Part shown: in pieces, positions 1-5,706 of the stretch
Numbering within the stretch: position 1 is the stretch's first letter
Layout: the number at the start of each line of letters is the position of its first letter
Assembly (NCBI GenBank): GCA_964624465.1
Contig: CAZUZD010000374.1
Coordinates: 1 to 5,706, forward strand
Direction: 5' to 3'
DNA: 5,706 nucleotides
From: CAZUZD01 sp964624465
GTDB lineage: Bacteria > Planctomycetota > Planctomycetia > Isosphaerales > Isosphaeraceae
Program-made: the position numbers and the translations under genes
The notes under the pieces: generated by a model
Told to the model about the DNA's origin: nothing
Databases searched by the model: none
Seen by the model: the letters and a program-made list of their open reading frames with translations, nothing else

Positions 1-900
1 CCCGCGCCCGCGCCCCAGACTCCCGCCCCGGCCGCCACCCGGCCGGTGGGCGACCACGATGCCCCGATCCGCGCCGGCGCGGTCGAGTACGCCAGAGCCT
101 TCGACGCCGCCGACGCCGAGGCGCTCGCCGCCCGGTTCACGGCCGACGCCCGTATGGTCCTGCCCGATGGCCGCGCCATCGACGGCCGGCCGGCGATCGC
201 CGAGCGGTTCGCCGCGGTCTTCGCCGATCAGCCCGGCCTGAAGCTCGCCGTCCGGATCGACGACCTCCGCCGCGCCGGAGCCGACACCGTGGTCGAGTCG
301 GGCACGGCCACGATCACCGCGCCCGACGGCGAGACCCAGGTGACCCCGTTCACCGCGATCCACGTCCGCCAGGACGGCCGCTGGCTCCTGGCCGAGCTCC
401 GCGAGTCGGACCCCGTCGCCCCCCGCGTCGGCCGGCTCGACGACCTGGCCTGGCTGCTGGGCGACTGGATCGAGGAGGGCCCCGACTCGGTCGTGACCTT
501 CAGCGGCGCCTGGGAAGACCCCGAGCGTCGCCAGTTCCTGATCCGCAAGTTCGCCGTGAAGGTCCAGGGCCAGGTCGTGCTGACCGGCACCCAGCGGCTG
601 GGCTACGACGCCGACCGCGGCCTGGTGCGCGGCTGGCTGTTCGACTCCGAGGGCGGCTTCTCCGAGGAGACGTGGTCCCGGTCCGGCGGCGATCGCTGGC
701 TGGTGCAGTCCAGCGGCGTCGACGCCGACGGCCTCCGCGCCGGCTCGACGCACGTGATCGTCCGCGACGGCGATCACCGCGCCCGCATCGAGGTGCTGGC
801 CCGCACCCTCGCCGGCCGCGCCATCACCGAGCCCGACACCCGCATCCTCGCCCGCCCCCCGGCGCCCCCGGCGTCGCCGACTCAGGAGCCCAAGCGATGA
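1..900 (+). CDS. Exported SnoaL-like (NTF2-fold) protein with C-terminal beta-rich domain, 5'-truncated
   Basis: The frame is open from the first base to TGA at 898-900, so the gene begins before the window. The GTG at 46 has no ribosome binding site and sits inside a Pro/Ala linker (PAPAPQTPAPAATRP), typical of the stretch after a signal peptide, so I do not take it as the start. Visible codons 20-120 look like a SnoaL/DUF4440 cone fold: a helix with EYARAFDAADAEALAARFTADA, then DGRAIDGRPAIAERFAAVF, then strands ending in FTAIHVRQDGRWLLAELRE. Codons ~145-285 form a second, beta-rich unit starting LAWLLGDWIEEGPD and including GWLFDSEGGFSEETW, which recalls DUF1579/lipocalin-like domains. This two-part layout is common in planctomycete proteins often named SgcJ/EcaC family. 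The substrate is unknown, and the oxidoreductase label is not supported by any motif here. The protein is probably exported, but the signal peptide lies outside the window. It overlaps the next gene by ATGA. Confidence 0.85.
   Translation, partial: PAPAPQTPAPAATRPVGDHDAPIRAGAVEYARAFDAADAEALAARFTADARMVLPDGRAIDGRPAIAERFAAVFADQPGLKLAVRIDDLRRAGADTVVESGTATITAPDGETQVTPFTAIHVRQDGRWLLAELRESDPVAPRVGRLDDLAWLLGDWIEEGPDSVVTFSGAWEDPERRQFLIRKFAVKVQGQVVLTGTQRLGYDADRGLVRGWLFDSEGGFSEETWSRSGGDRWLVQSSGVDADGLRAGSTHVIVRDGDHRARIEVLARTLAGRAITEPDTRILARPPAPPASPTQEPKR
884..888 (+). promoter_or_regulatory. Shine-Dalgarno AGGAG for the TPR gene, inside the upstream CDS
   Basis: AGGAG lies 8 nt before the ATG at 897 and within the last codons of the SnoaL-like gene. 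With the ATGA stop/start overlap at 897-900 it fixes the start of the TPR gene and suggests translational coupling of the two genes. Confidence 0.75.
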
Positions 901-2733
901 GCTCGACCTGGACCTGGACCCGGATCGGACGGATGACCCTGGCCGCCCTGGTCGCCGGCAGCTCGCTGCTGGCGCCCTTGCCGCTGATGGCCTATCACGG
1001 CGGCGGCGGCGGGTTCCGCGGCGGCGGTGGCGGCTTCCGCGGTGGCGGCGGCAGCTTCGGAGGCGGCGGTGGCTACCGCGGCGGTGGCGGCTTCGGAGGC
1101 GGGTACGGCGGCTATCACCCCAGCTACGGCGGTGGTGGGGGCGCCCGGCCCGGCTACAGCGGCTATCACCCCGGCTACGGCGGCATGAACGAGCGCGGCG
1201 GCTTCGGCGGCTCCAACAACTTCGCCGCCCGACCCGGCACCGGCGCCAGCGGGCTCGGCAACCGCGCCGGGCAGCCCGCCGGCCAGTTCGGTCAGCGGCC
1301 CCCCGCCGGCGAGTTCGACCGCGGCGGCGCCGGCAACCGCACGAACATCGGCAACAACGTTGGCNNNNNNNNNNNNNNNNNNNNNNNNNNNNNNNNNNNN
1401 NNNNNNNNNNNNNNNNNNNNNNNNNNNNNNNNNNNNNNNNNNNNNNNNNNNNNNNNNNNNNNNNAACCGGACGAACATCGGCAACAACGTTGGCAACCGG
1501 ACGAACATCGGCAACAACGTTGGCAACCGGACGAACATCGGCAACAACGACCGCAACGTCAACATCAACAACAACTTCAATCGGAACAACTTCAACAACT
1601 TCAACGGCGGCTGGCGGAACCACTGGGGCTGGAACAACGGCTACGCCGGGTACCACAACGGCTGGGTGAACGGGTACTGGCACGGCCACTACGGGCCGGG
1701 CTGGGGCTGGGGCGGCGGCTGGGGGTGGGGCTTCGGCGCCGGTATGGCGGCGGGGCTCGGCTTCGGCATGCTCGCCTGGGACATGGGCTCGATGGGGTAC
1801 AACTGGGGCTACCTGCCGTACGCCAACCCGTACGTCGTGACGGTGCCGCAGACCGTGATCGTGAGCCAGCCGTACGACTACAGCCAGCCGATCGTGGCCC
1901 CGGCCACCGCGCCCGAGCAGGCGACGGTCGACGCCGCCGAGGGCACGATCGACGCGGCGCGGGCAAGCTTCCGCTCGGGCGACTACGCCGGCTGCCTGAC
2001 GGCCGTCGACCAGGCGATCCGCCAGGTGCCCGACGACGTGGCCCTGCACCAGCTCCGCGGCGTGACCCTGTTCGCGCTCGGCCGCTACCCCGAGGCCGCC
2101 AGCACGCTCTACGCCGTGCTCTCGGTCGGCCCCGGCTGGGACTGGACGACCCTCGCCGGCCTCTACGCCGACCCGGCCACCTTCACCACCCAGCTGCGGG
2201 CGCTCGAGGCCGACCTCAAGGCCCACCCCGACGCCACCGCCGACCGGTTCGTGCTGGCCTACCTCTACATGACCGAGGGGTTCAACGACCAGGCCGCCGC
2301 GCAGTTCCAGCAGGTGCTGAAGGCGACCCCGACCGATCGCCTCTCGGCGCAGCTCCTGGCGCAGCTCAAGCCCGCCACGCCCACCCCCGGCACCCCGGCC
2401 GCGCCCGCCGCGACCGGGACGCCCGAGGCCCCGGCCGCGGACGCCAGGACGTTCCCGATCGCCGGCTCATGGGCGGCAAAGCCCGCCGGCGGCGACCCGA
2501 TCACCCTGACGGTGGGCGCCGACAACACGTTCCAGTGGAGCGTGGCGCACTCCGGCTCGCCCCGCACCTTCCAGGGGACGGCCAGCTACGGCTCGAACCT
2601 GCTGACCCTGGCCCCGCCCGCCGGTCAGCCCATGGTCGGCAAGGTCGTCTGGCAGGACGCCGACCACTTCACCTTCCACGCCGGCGGCGGCGGCGCCAGC
2701 GACCCCGGCCTCAGCTTCACCCGCGGCGGCTGA
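897..2733 (+). CDS. Secreted Gly/Asn-rich TPR protein with tandem NRTNIGNNVG repeats and C-terminal beta domain (split by assembly gap)
   Basis: The ATG at 897 follows AGGAG. Residues 1-32 form a Sec-type signal peptide: Arg near the N-terminus, hydrophobic LAALVAGSSLLAPLPL, likely cut after LMA. Next come a Gly-rich stretch (residues ~35-82, GGGGGFRG units), two GYHPxYGG motifs, then copies of NRTNIGNNVG. The Ns fall at codon boundaries on both sides. The frame before the gap continues in another frame after it because the gap is a nominal 100 bp, so I treat the parts as one gene of at least 578 residues plus missing repeats. After the gap come an Asn-rich stretch, a Trp/Gly/Tyr-rich hydrophobic stretch (about 1609-1810), then TPR-like helices (about 1948-2037, 2038-2136, 2239-2337, e.g. 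SFRSGDYAGCLTAVDQAI), a Pro/Ala/Thr linker and a ~90-residue beta-rich end starting FPIAGSWAA. Probably secreted or periplasmic and engaged in protein contacts. No enzymatic motif was seen and the function is unknown. It is co-transcribed with the upstream SnoaL-like gene. Confidence 0.85.
1335..1554 (+). repeat. 30-bp in-frame tandem repeat encoding NRTNIGNNVG
   Basis: One full unit lies at 1335-1364, immediately before the Ns. After the Ns there are two full units (1465-1494, 1495-1524) and a third that degenerates after 24 bp (1525-1548), then encodes DRN. The first unit differs from the later ones by one base (CGC versus CGG arginine codon). Near identity at the DNA level suggests recent expansion or ongoing homogenisation. 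The copy number is unknown because of the gap. Confidence 0.9.
1365..1464. other. Assembly gap of 100 Ns inside the tandem repeat
   Basis: Exactly 100 Ns, the conventional length for a gap of unknown size. Both sides are units of the same 30-bp repeat, so the assembly most likely broke on the repeat. The flanking frames require a true length divisible by 3, probably a multiple of 30, so any frameshift called here is an artefact. Confidence 0.95.
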
Positions 2734-2769
2734 AGTCCGTCTGCCTGATGACCCCGCCTGACGAGCGAC

Positions 2770-2810
2770 CGGGGATCCCGGGTTCCAGCCTCTGGAGCCC
2801 GGGATCCCCG
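2770..2810 (+). terminator. 19-bp hairpin after the TPR gene, likely transcription terminator
   Basis: The arms at 2770-2788 and 2792-2810 pair along 19 bp with a 3-nt loop (CCT). The only non-Watson-Crick pair is T2783/G2797, which is an acceptable U-G wobble in + strand RNA but an A-C mismatch in - strand RNA. It begins 37 nt after the TPR stop. Only a weak T stretch (CGTCGTTTCC) follows, so it is not a classical intrinsic terminator; it may instead stop or protect the 3' end in a GC-rich host. Confidence 0.6.
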
Positions 2811-2878
2811 CGTCGTTTCCGGGGGTGTCGAGCGTGGCGACGTCTGGCCCCCGGTTGCCGATGGTTTCGCGATTCGTA

Positions 2879-2998
2879 GGGCGGATCCGCGGAGCGTCAT
2901 CCGCCGAGCCGGGTCGGTAGCCCGTGCTGGATCGCTCACGAAGAGCGTGCGCGAGGCCCCCCTGCGGACCTGGCCGATGACGCTCCGCGGATCCGCCC
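2879..2998. repeat. REP-like inverted pair (23-bp perfect arms, 74-bp spacer)
   Basis: The arms at 2879-2901 and 2976-2998 are perfect reverse complements over 23 bp, and pairing resumes after one mismatch. The left arm is itself a small hairpin: GGCGGAT at 2880-2886 pairs with ATCCGCC at 2899-2905. The right copy has the same palindrome with one mismatch. Two inverted copies of a short palindrome in a non-coding spacer is the layout of REP doublets (REPINs/BIMEs). The GTAGGGCGGAT...ATCCGCC style resembles dispersed intergenic repeats I recall from other bacteria; that resemblance is from memory. No transposase is present in the window. Confidence 0.6.
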
Positions 2999-3028
2999 GA
3001 CCAGACAGGCGGAAGCAGTCCGGGGTGC

Positions 3029-3052
3029 CCGGGTTCCGGCCTCGGAGCCCGG
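3029..3052 (+). repeat. Second copy of the CCGGGTTCC/GGAGCCCGG hairpin
   Basis: The arms 3029-3038 and 3043-3052 form a 10-bp stem with a GCCT loop and one T-G wobble. The 9-mers CCGGGTTCC and GGAGCCCGG are the same as in the core of the hairpin at 2770-2810 and in the same orientation, so the two are related copies. It could be a backup terminator or simply a dispersed repeat. Confidence 0.55.
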
Positions 3053-3135
3053 ATCCGAATGCCCTGGCCTGAGACGCTTGCGGGTGAGCCGCGGCCGGGG
3101 CGCAGCGTGGCCACGACGAGACGCAGGCCACCGCG

Positions 3136-3163
3136 GCCGGGCTCCCGCAACGCGGAACCCGGC
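3136..3163 (-). terminator. Hairpin after the kinase-like gene, likely terminator (third family copy, inverted)
   Basis: The arms 3136-3145 and 3154-3163 form a 10-bp stem with an 8-nt loop, starting about 39 nt past the kinase-like stop on the - strand. Read on the - strand it carries CCGGGTTCC then GGAGCCCGG, the same 9-mers as the two + strand hairpins. The single imperfect pair is G-U in - strand RNA but C-A in + strand RNA. No T tract follows, so the terminator role is an inference. Confidence 0.5.
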
Positions 3164-3202
3164 GGCAGGACCGTCACCCACAAGGCGGTGCGAGCCGGGG
3201 GC

Positions 3203-4084
3203 TCAGGCGGAGGGGGCGGCGAGGCCAGCGAGGGTCTCGGTGTCCTCGGGATCGACCTTCAGGGCGGTGGCGATCTCGACGAGCTTCTGCTGCACGTCGT
3301 AGGGGCTGCCGGGGCGGCTGGCGGCCTTGGGGTGCAGGCAGGCGATCACCAGGTTGCTGAGCGCCGGCGGCACCTGCGGGTTCAGGTTCGCGGGCGGGGT
3401 GACCGAGCTGCCCTTGTCGTCCCCCTCGGCCTTCTTGCCGGCGGCCTTGGGGCCGGCGCCCGGGGGCTTGCCGGTCAGGCAGTGGTACATGAGGGCGCCC
3501 AGCGCGTAGACGTCGGCCCGCTCGGAGGGCTTGTTGCTCTCCTTGTACTCGGGGGCGCTGTAGCGCGGGGCGCCGAGGGCGTCGACGGGGTCCTCGACGA
3601 GGTTCAGGCCGTAGCCGAAGACCTTGACCTTGCCGTTGCGGGCGAGCATGACGTGCGAGGGCTTGAGGTCGCCGTGCAGCACCTTGCGGCGGTGCATGTG
3701 CGAGAGCGCCGAGGCGATCTCGTGGAAGATCAGCACCCACTGCGGGACCGTCGCCCCGTCGAGGTTGTCGAGCGAGCGGCCGTCGACGTACTCCATCAGG
3801 AGCTCGCCGCCGGTGGTGCGGAACCACGACTTCTTCGGGCGGTACTCGAAGTAGGCGCCGACGGCGTGGTGGTTGAGCTTGGGGCAGGCGGCGGCCGAGG
3901 CCGCGGCGCGCTGCATGCCGACGGCGTCGGCCTCCTCCTCGACGTCGAAGGTCTTGAGCGCGAACGGCTTGTCGCCCTGGGCCGGGTCGCGGATCAGCAT
4001 GAGCAGGCCGGGCGCCTCCTCGTCGATGGCGCCGATCTCGCGGTACTTCATCTTGGCCAGCTTCGGTCCGTCGGCGTGGGACAT
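3203..4084 (-). CDS. Protein kinase-fold protein, probable pseudokinase
   Basis: 293 residues from ATG at 4084, preceded 10 nt upstream by AGGGGAA (+ strand 4095-4101). Upstream alternatives (GTG at about 4111, TTG at 4192) lack a ribosome site and add only low-complexity Pro/Arg sequence. The fold is that of Hanks-type Ser/Thr kinases: ALK with Lys44 (beta-3 lysine), LLMEYVDGRSL (96-105, hinge), HGDLKPSHVML (137-147, catalytic loop), GAPRYSAPEY (171-180, activation-segment end), DVYALG (191-196) and Arg257 near the end. Key residues are missing: there is no Gly-rich loop, the catalytic-loop Asn is His144, and DFG is replaced by GYG (157-159), so both usual metal ligands are gone. The catalytic-loop Asp139 and Lys141 remain. 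No signal peptide, membrane segment or sensor domain was seen, so it is probably cytoplasmic. Likely a scaffold or regulator, though weak or atypical catalysis cannot be excluded. It lies downstream of msrB across a G/C-rich spacer; I found no convincing promoter. Confidence 0.88.
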   Translation of the reverse strand: MSHADGPKLAKMKYREIGAIDEEAPGLLMLIRDPAQGDKPFALKTFDVEEEADAVGMQRAAASAAACPKLNHHAVGAYFEYRPKKSWFRTTGGELLMEYVDGRSLDNLDGATVPQWVLIFHEIASALSHMHRRKVLHGDLKPSHVMLARNGKVKVFGYGLNLVEDPVDALGAPRYSAPEYKESNKPSERADVYALGALMYHCLTGKPPGAGPKAAGKKAEGDDKGSSVTPPANLNPQVPPALSNLVIACLHPKAASRPGSPYDVQQKLVEIATALKVDPEDTETLAGLAAPSA

Positions 4085-4199
4085 GGGCGGAGCATTCCCC
4101 TGCGGAGTCACGGGTGGCGTGGCCCCCCGCGCCGGGGTCGGCTTCGAGCGCCGGCGGCAGGGGCCGAGGAAGGTGGTCGGAGCACGGGCCAATCGGGTC

Positions 4200-4340
4200 C
4201 GTCGATCGGCGGGTGCGTCGGGCGGGTGGGCGAGTCAGGGTGGGGCGGAGCCCGGGTGGGGGGTGGGCCCCGGGGGCGGGGGGGGCCGGGGGCGGGGGGG
4301 GGGGGGGGGGGGGGGGGGCGAGGCCGGGGGGGGCGGATCG
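4200..4340. other. Extremely G-rich (+) / C-rich (-) spacer between msrB and the kinase-like gene
   Basis: The + strand here is a series of G runs (GGGTGGG, GGGGTGGG, several G5-G8 blocks and one G25), so it can form many G-quadruplexes. The - strand, which is the transcribed sense here, is C-rich and poor in G over the part nearer the kinase-like gene, as favoured by Rho utilisation sites. It starts just after the msrB stop, so it may end msrB transcription or influence the kinase-like gene. No gene is apparent in it. Confidence 0.6.
4294..4318. repeat. Homopolymer of 25 G (+ strand)
   Basis: An uninterrupted G25 tract bounded by C at 4293 and 4319. It lies 28 bp beyond the msrB stop and about 210 bp upstream of the kinase-like start. 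Tracts of this kind slip during replication and can vary in length, and they are also prone to sequencing and assembly error, so the exact length is uncertain. Confidence 0.85.
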
Positions 4341-4345
4341 ATGGG

Positions 4346-5161
4346 TCAGCGGCGGTCGGATGCCCTGGGGCCGGCGGTGGCCGGGTCGGGCGCGGGGGCC
4401 GACGGCGGCGGGGTCGGAGCCACGGCGGCGGGGGCCTCGGCGGCGGTGCCCCGGGGCCGGGGGCGGCCCTTGGTCGTGGCGGCCTTGGGGGCCGGCCGGG
4501 GGGCCGCGCCGGGGGCGGGCCGGTACTGGAGGGCCGCGGAGTTGATGCAGAACCGCAGGCCGGTCGGGGCCGGGCCGTCCTCGAAGACGTGACCCAGGTG
4601 GGCGTCGCAGCGGGCGCAGGTGACCTCGACCCGGACCTCGGCCGTGCTGAAGTCGGGGGCCTGGCCCAGCACCCCACGGCGGATCGGCTGCCAGAAGCTG
4701 GGCCAGCCGGTGCCCGACTCGAACTTGTGATCGGAGTTGAACAGCTCGCTGCCGCAGCCGACGCAGGCGAACGTGCCGCGGTACTTCCCGCGCGAGTACG
4801 GACCGCTCCAGGGCTGCTCGGTGCCCTTCTCGCGGATGACGTAGTACTGCAGGGCGGTGAGCTGCGACCGCCACTGGGCCTCGGTCTTGTGGACCTTGCC
4901 CACTCCCGAGGTGGCCGAGTGGCCCGGGGCCGTGCCACGAGCCCGCTGGGCCGACTTCACGGCCGACGACCCGGTCGTCTCCCGGGCCCGGGCCTTCGGG
5001 GCGCCTTCGCCGGGCGGAGTGGAGCCCTCGGCACCGGCCGGCGAGGTGCCGGGGGTGTCCTGGGCGCGGGCGGGTGCGGCAGGGGCCAGCACCAGCAGCC
5101 CGAGGGCGGCCAGGGCGGCGGTCCAGGGGCGGGATGAACGGGCGCTGGGATGCGGGGCCAC
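4346..5161 (-). CDS. msrB: Exported peptide-methionine (R)-S-oxide reductase MsrB
   Basis: Reduces methionine-R-sulfoxide in oxidised proteins back to methionine. 271 residues from GTG at 5161, chosen because GGAGGAGG lies 5 nt upstream and the frame then opens directly with a signal peptide (hydrophobic AALAALGLLVLAPAAP, likely cut after ARA at residue 33). A TTG at 5218 would fall at the predicted transcription start and is rejected. After a low-complexity linker, the MsrB domain spans about residues 92-213: zinc cysteines C133/C136 (CVGC) and C182/C185 (CARC), GTGWPSFW (150-157), GHVFEDGPAPTG, and the catalytic Cys205 in RFCINS. All core residues are present, so it should be active, probably in the periplasm. 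Odd: a Pro/Ala-rich tail of about 55 residues follows the domain, and the domain alone would be only ~120-150 residues. The upstream neighbour metK is also a methionine gene, but msrB seems to have its own promoter. Confidence 0.93.
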   Translation of the reverse strand: MAPHPSARSSRPWTAALAALGLLVLAPAAPARAQDTPGTSPAGAEGSTPPGEGAPKARARETTGSSAVKSAQRARGTAPGHSATSGVGKVHKTEAQWRSQLTALQYYVIREKGTEQPWSGPYSRGKYRGTFACVGCGSELFNSDHKFESGTGWPSFWQPIRRGVLGQAPDFSTAEVRVEVTCARCDAHLGHVFEDGPAPTGLRFCINSAALQYRPAPGAAPRPAPKAATTKGRPRPRGTAAEAPAAVAPTPPPSAPAPDPATAGPRASDRR

Positions 5162-5166
5162 GACGT

Positions 5167-5174
5167 CCTCCTCC
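5167..5174 (-). promoter_or_regulatory. Shine-Dalgarno GGAGGAGG deciding the msrB GTG start
   Basis: On the - strand GGAGGAGG is followed by ACGTC and then GTG (5161-5159). The near-perfect match and 5-nt spacing make this GTG the start, giving a proper signal peptide at the N-terminus. Confidence 0.8.
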
Positions 5175-5224
5175 GTTCCGGGTGCGACGGTGCGGATCGT
5201 ACGGCCTGTGCGAATCAAGGGCGC

Positions 5225-5252
5225 ATTGTACGGCCCCGCGACCCGTCGGCAA
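5225..5252 (-). promoter_or_regulatory. Putative sigma70-type promoter of msrB
   Basis: On the - strand TTGCCG (5252-5247) and TACAAT (5230-5225) are separated by 16 bp, close to the vegetative consensus and standing out as AT-rich in a very GC-rich region. It would start transcription near 5218, giving a leader of about 57 nt that carries the strong ribosome site. It sits between the metK stop and the msrB start, which suggests msrB is expressed separately from metK. Confidence 0.55.
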
Positions 5253-5300
5253 GACGCCGAGGGATCGCAGGGCCGGGTTCGGGCCGCGGTTCGGGACCGC

Positions 5301-5706
<406 letters not shown>

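Larger units (their letters stand above)
2734..3202. other. Convergent intergenic region without genes, rich in inverted repeats
   Basis: This 469-bp region lies between the stop of the + strand TPR gene and the stop of the - strand kinase-like gene. I see no credible coding region or tRNA in it. Open frames crossing it on either strand have no recognisable protein content. It holds four inverted-repeat structures listed separately: a strong hairpin at 2770-2810, a REP-like pair at 2879-2998, and smaller hairpins at 3029-3052 and 3136-3163. Confidence 0.8.

Noticed and set aside
46..48. GTG as start of the SnoaL-like gene
   Set aside because: The frame is open to the window edge, no ribosome site precedes it, and the upstream residues are a linker typical of the region after a signal peptide.
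1335..1554. Direct repeats as a CRISPR array
   Set aside because: The 30-bp units abut without spacers, stay in frame and encode a regular peptide.
1465..2879. Continuation of the frame that is open before the gap into the region after the Ns
   Set aside because: After the gap this frame gives Arg/Gln/Pro-rich nonsense, while another frame gives NRTNIGNNVG repeats and TPR sequence. The frame change comes from the nominal 100-bp gap, not from a real frameshift or fusion.
3203..4084. Kinase-like gene as a decayed pseudogene
   Set aside because: The frame is intact with a start and ribosome site, and many fold-defining motifs are preserved. The loss is limited to specific catalytic and metal-binding positions, which fits a functional pseudokinase better than random decay.
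4190..4192. TTG as start of the kinase-like gene
   Set aside because: It adds 36 low-complexity residues without a ribosome site. The ATG at 4084 is preceded by AGGGGAA and starts next to the conserved region.
3059..5137. 692-codon open frame on the + strand antisense to the kinase-like gene and msrB
   Set aside because: It is a by-product of strong GC bias: low-complexity Gly/Arg/Ala/Val sequence with no domain, lying opposite two clearly recognisable genes.
5216..5218. TTG as start of msrB
   Set aside because: It would sit at the predicted transcription start with no ribosome site and would bury the signal peptide. GTG at 5161 has GGAGGAGG at ideal spacing.
3174..5252. 692-codon open frame on the - strand in another frame across msrB and the kinase-like gene
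   Set aside because: Arg/Pro-rich out-of-frame translation of the real genes, with no recognisable motif.

Overview
The window looks like a chromosomal segment of a high-GC planctomycete, most likely of the Isosphaeraceae. This rests on remembered resemblance, not a search. The clues are very high GC, an exported SnoaL-like protein with a second beta-rich domain, an exported Gly/Asn-rich TPR protein, and a stand-alone kinase-like protein. Five genes are supported: two on the + strand (1-2733) and three on the - strand (5706-3203), so the two groups converge.

Positions 1-2733 (+): the 3' part of an exported SnoaL-like gene, cut by the window edge, overlaps by ATGA a gene for a secreted low-complexity TPR protein. 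The second gene contains a 30-bp in-frame tandem repeat (peptide NRTNIGNNVG). The repeat is interrupted by exactly 100 Ns, a placeholder assembly gap. The reading frame changes across the Ns only because 100 is not a multiple of 3, so the two halves are treated as one gene.

Positions 2734-3202: a 469-bp convergent intergenic region with no gene but much structure. It holds a 19-bp terminator-like hairpin after the TPR gene, a 23-bp perfect inverted repeat resembling a REP doublet, and two smaller hairpins built from the same 9-mers as the first. The last of these lies just past the kinase-like gene, in the opposite orientation.

Positions 3203-5706 (-): in transcription order, the 3' end of metK (S-adenosylmethionine synthetase), then msrB (exported methionine-R-sulfoxide reductase with its own likely promoter), then a kinase-fold protein that has lost the DFG aspartate and the catalytic-loop asparagine, so probably a pseudokinase. 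msrB and the kinase-like gene are separated by an extremely G-rich (+ strand) spacer with an uninterrupted run of 25 G.

metK and msrB share a methionine theme, but the promoter between them suggests separate transcription. The candidates for something new are the pseudokinase, the repeat-containing TPR protein and the strand-oriented intergenic hairpin family. No complete novel system (defence, mobile element or biosynthetic cluster) is visible.
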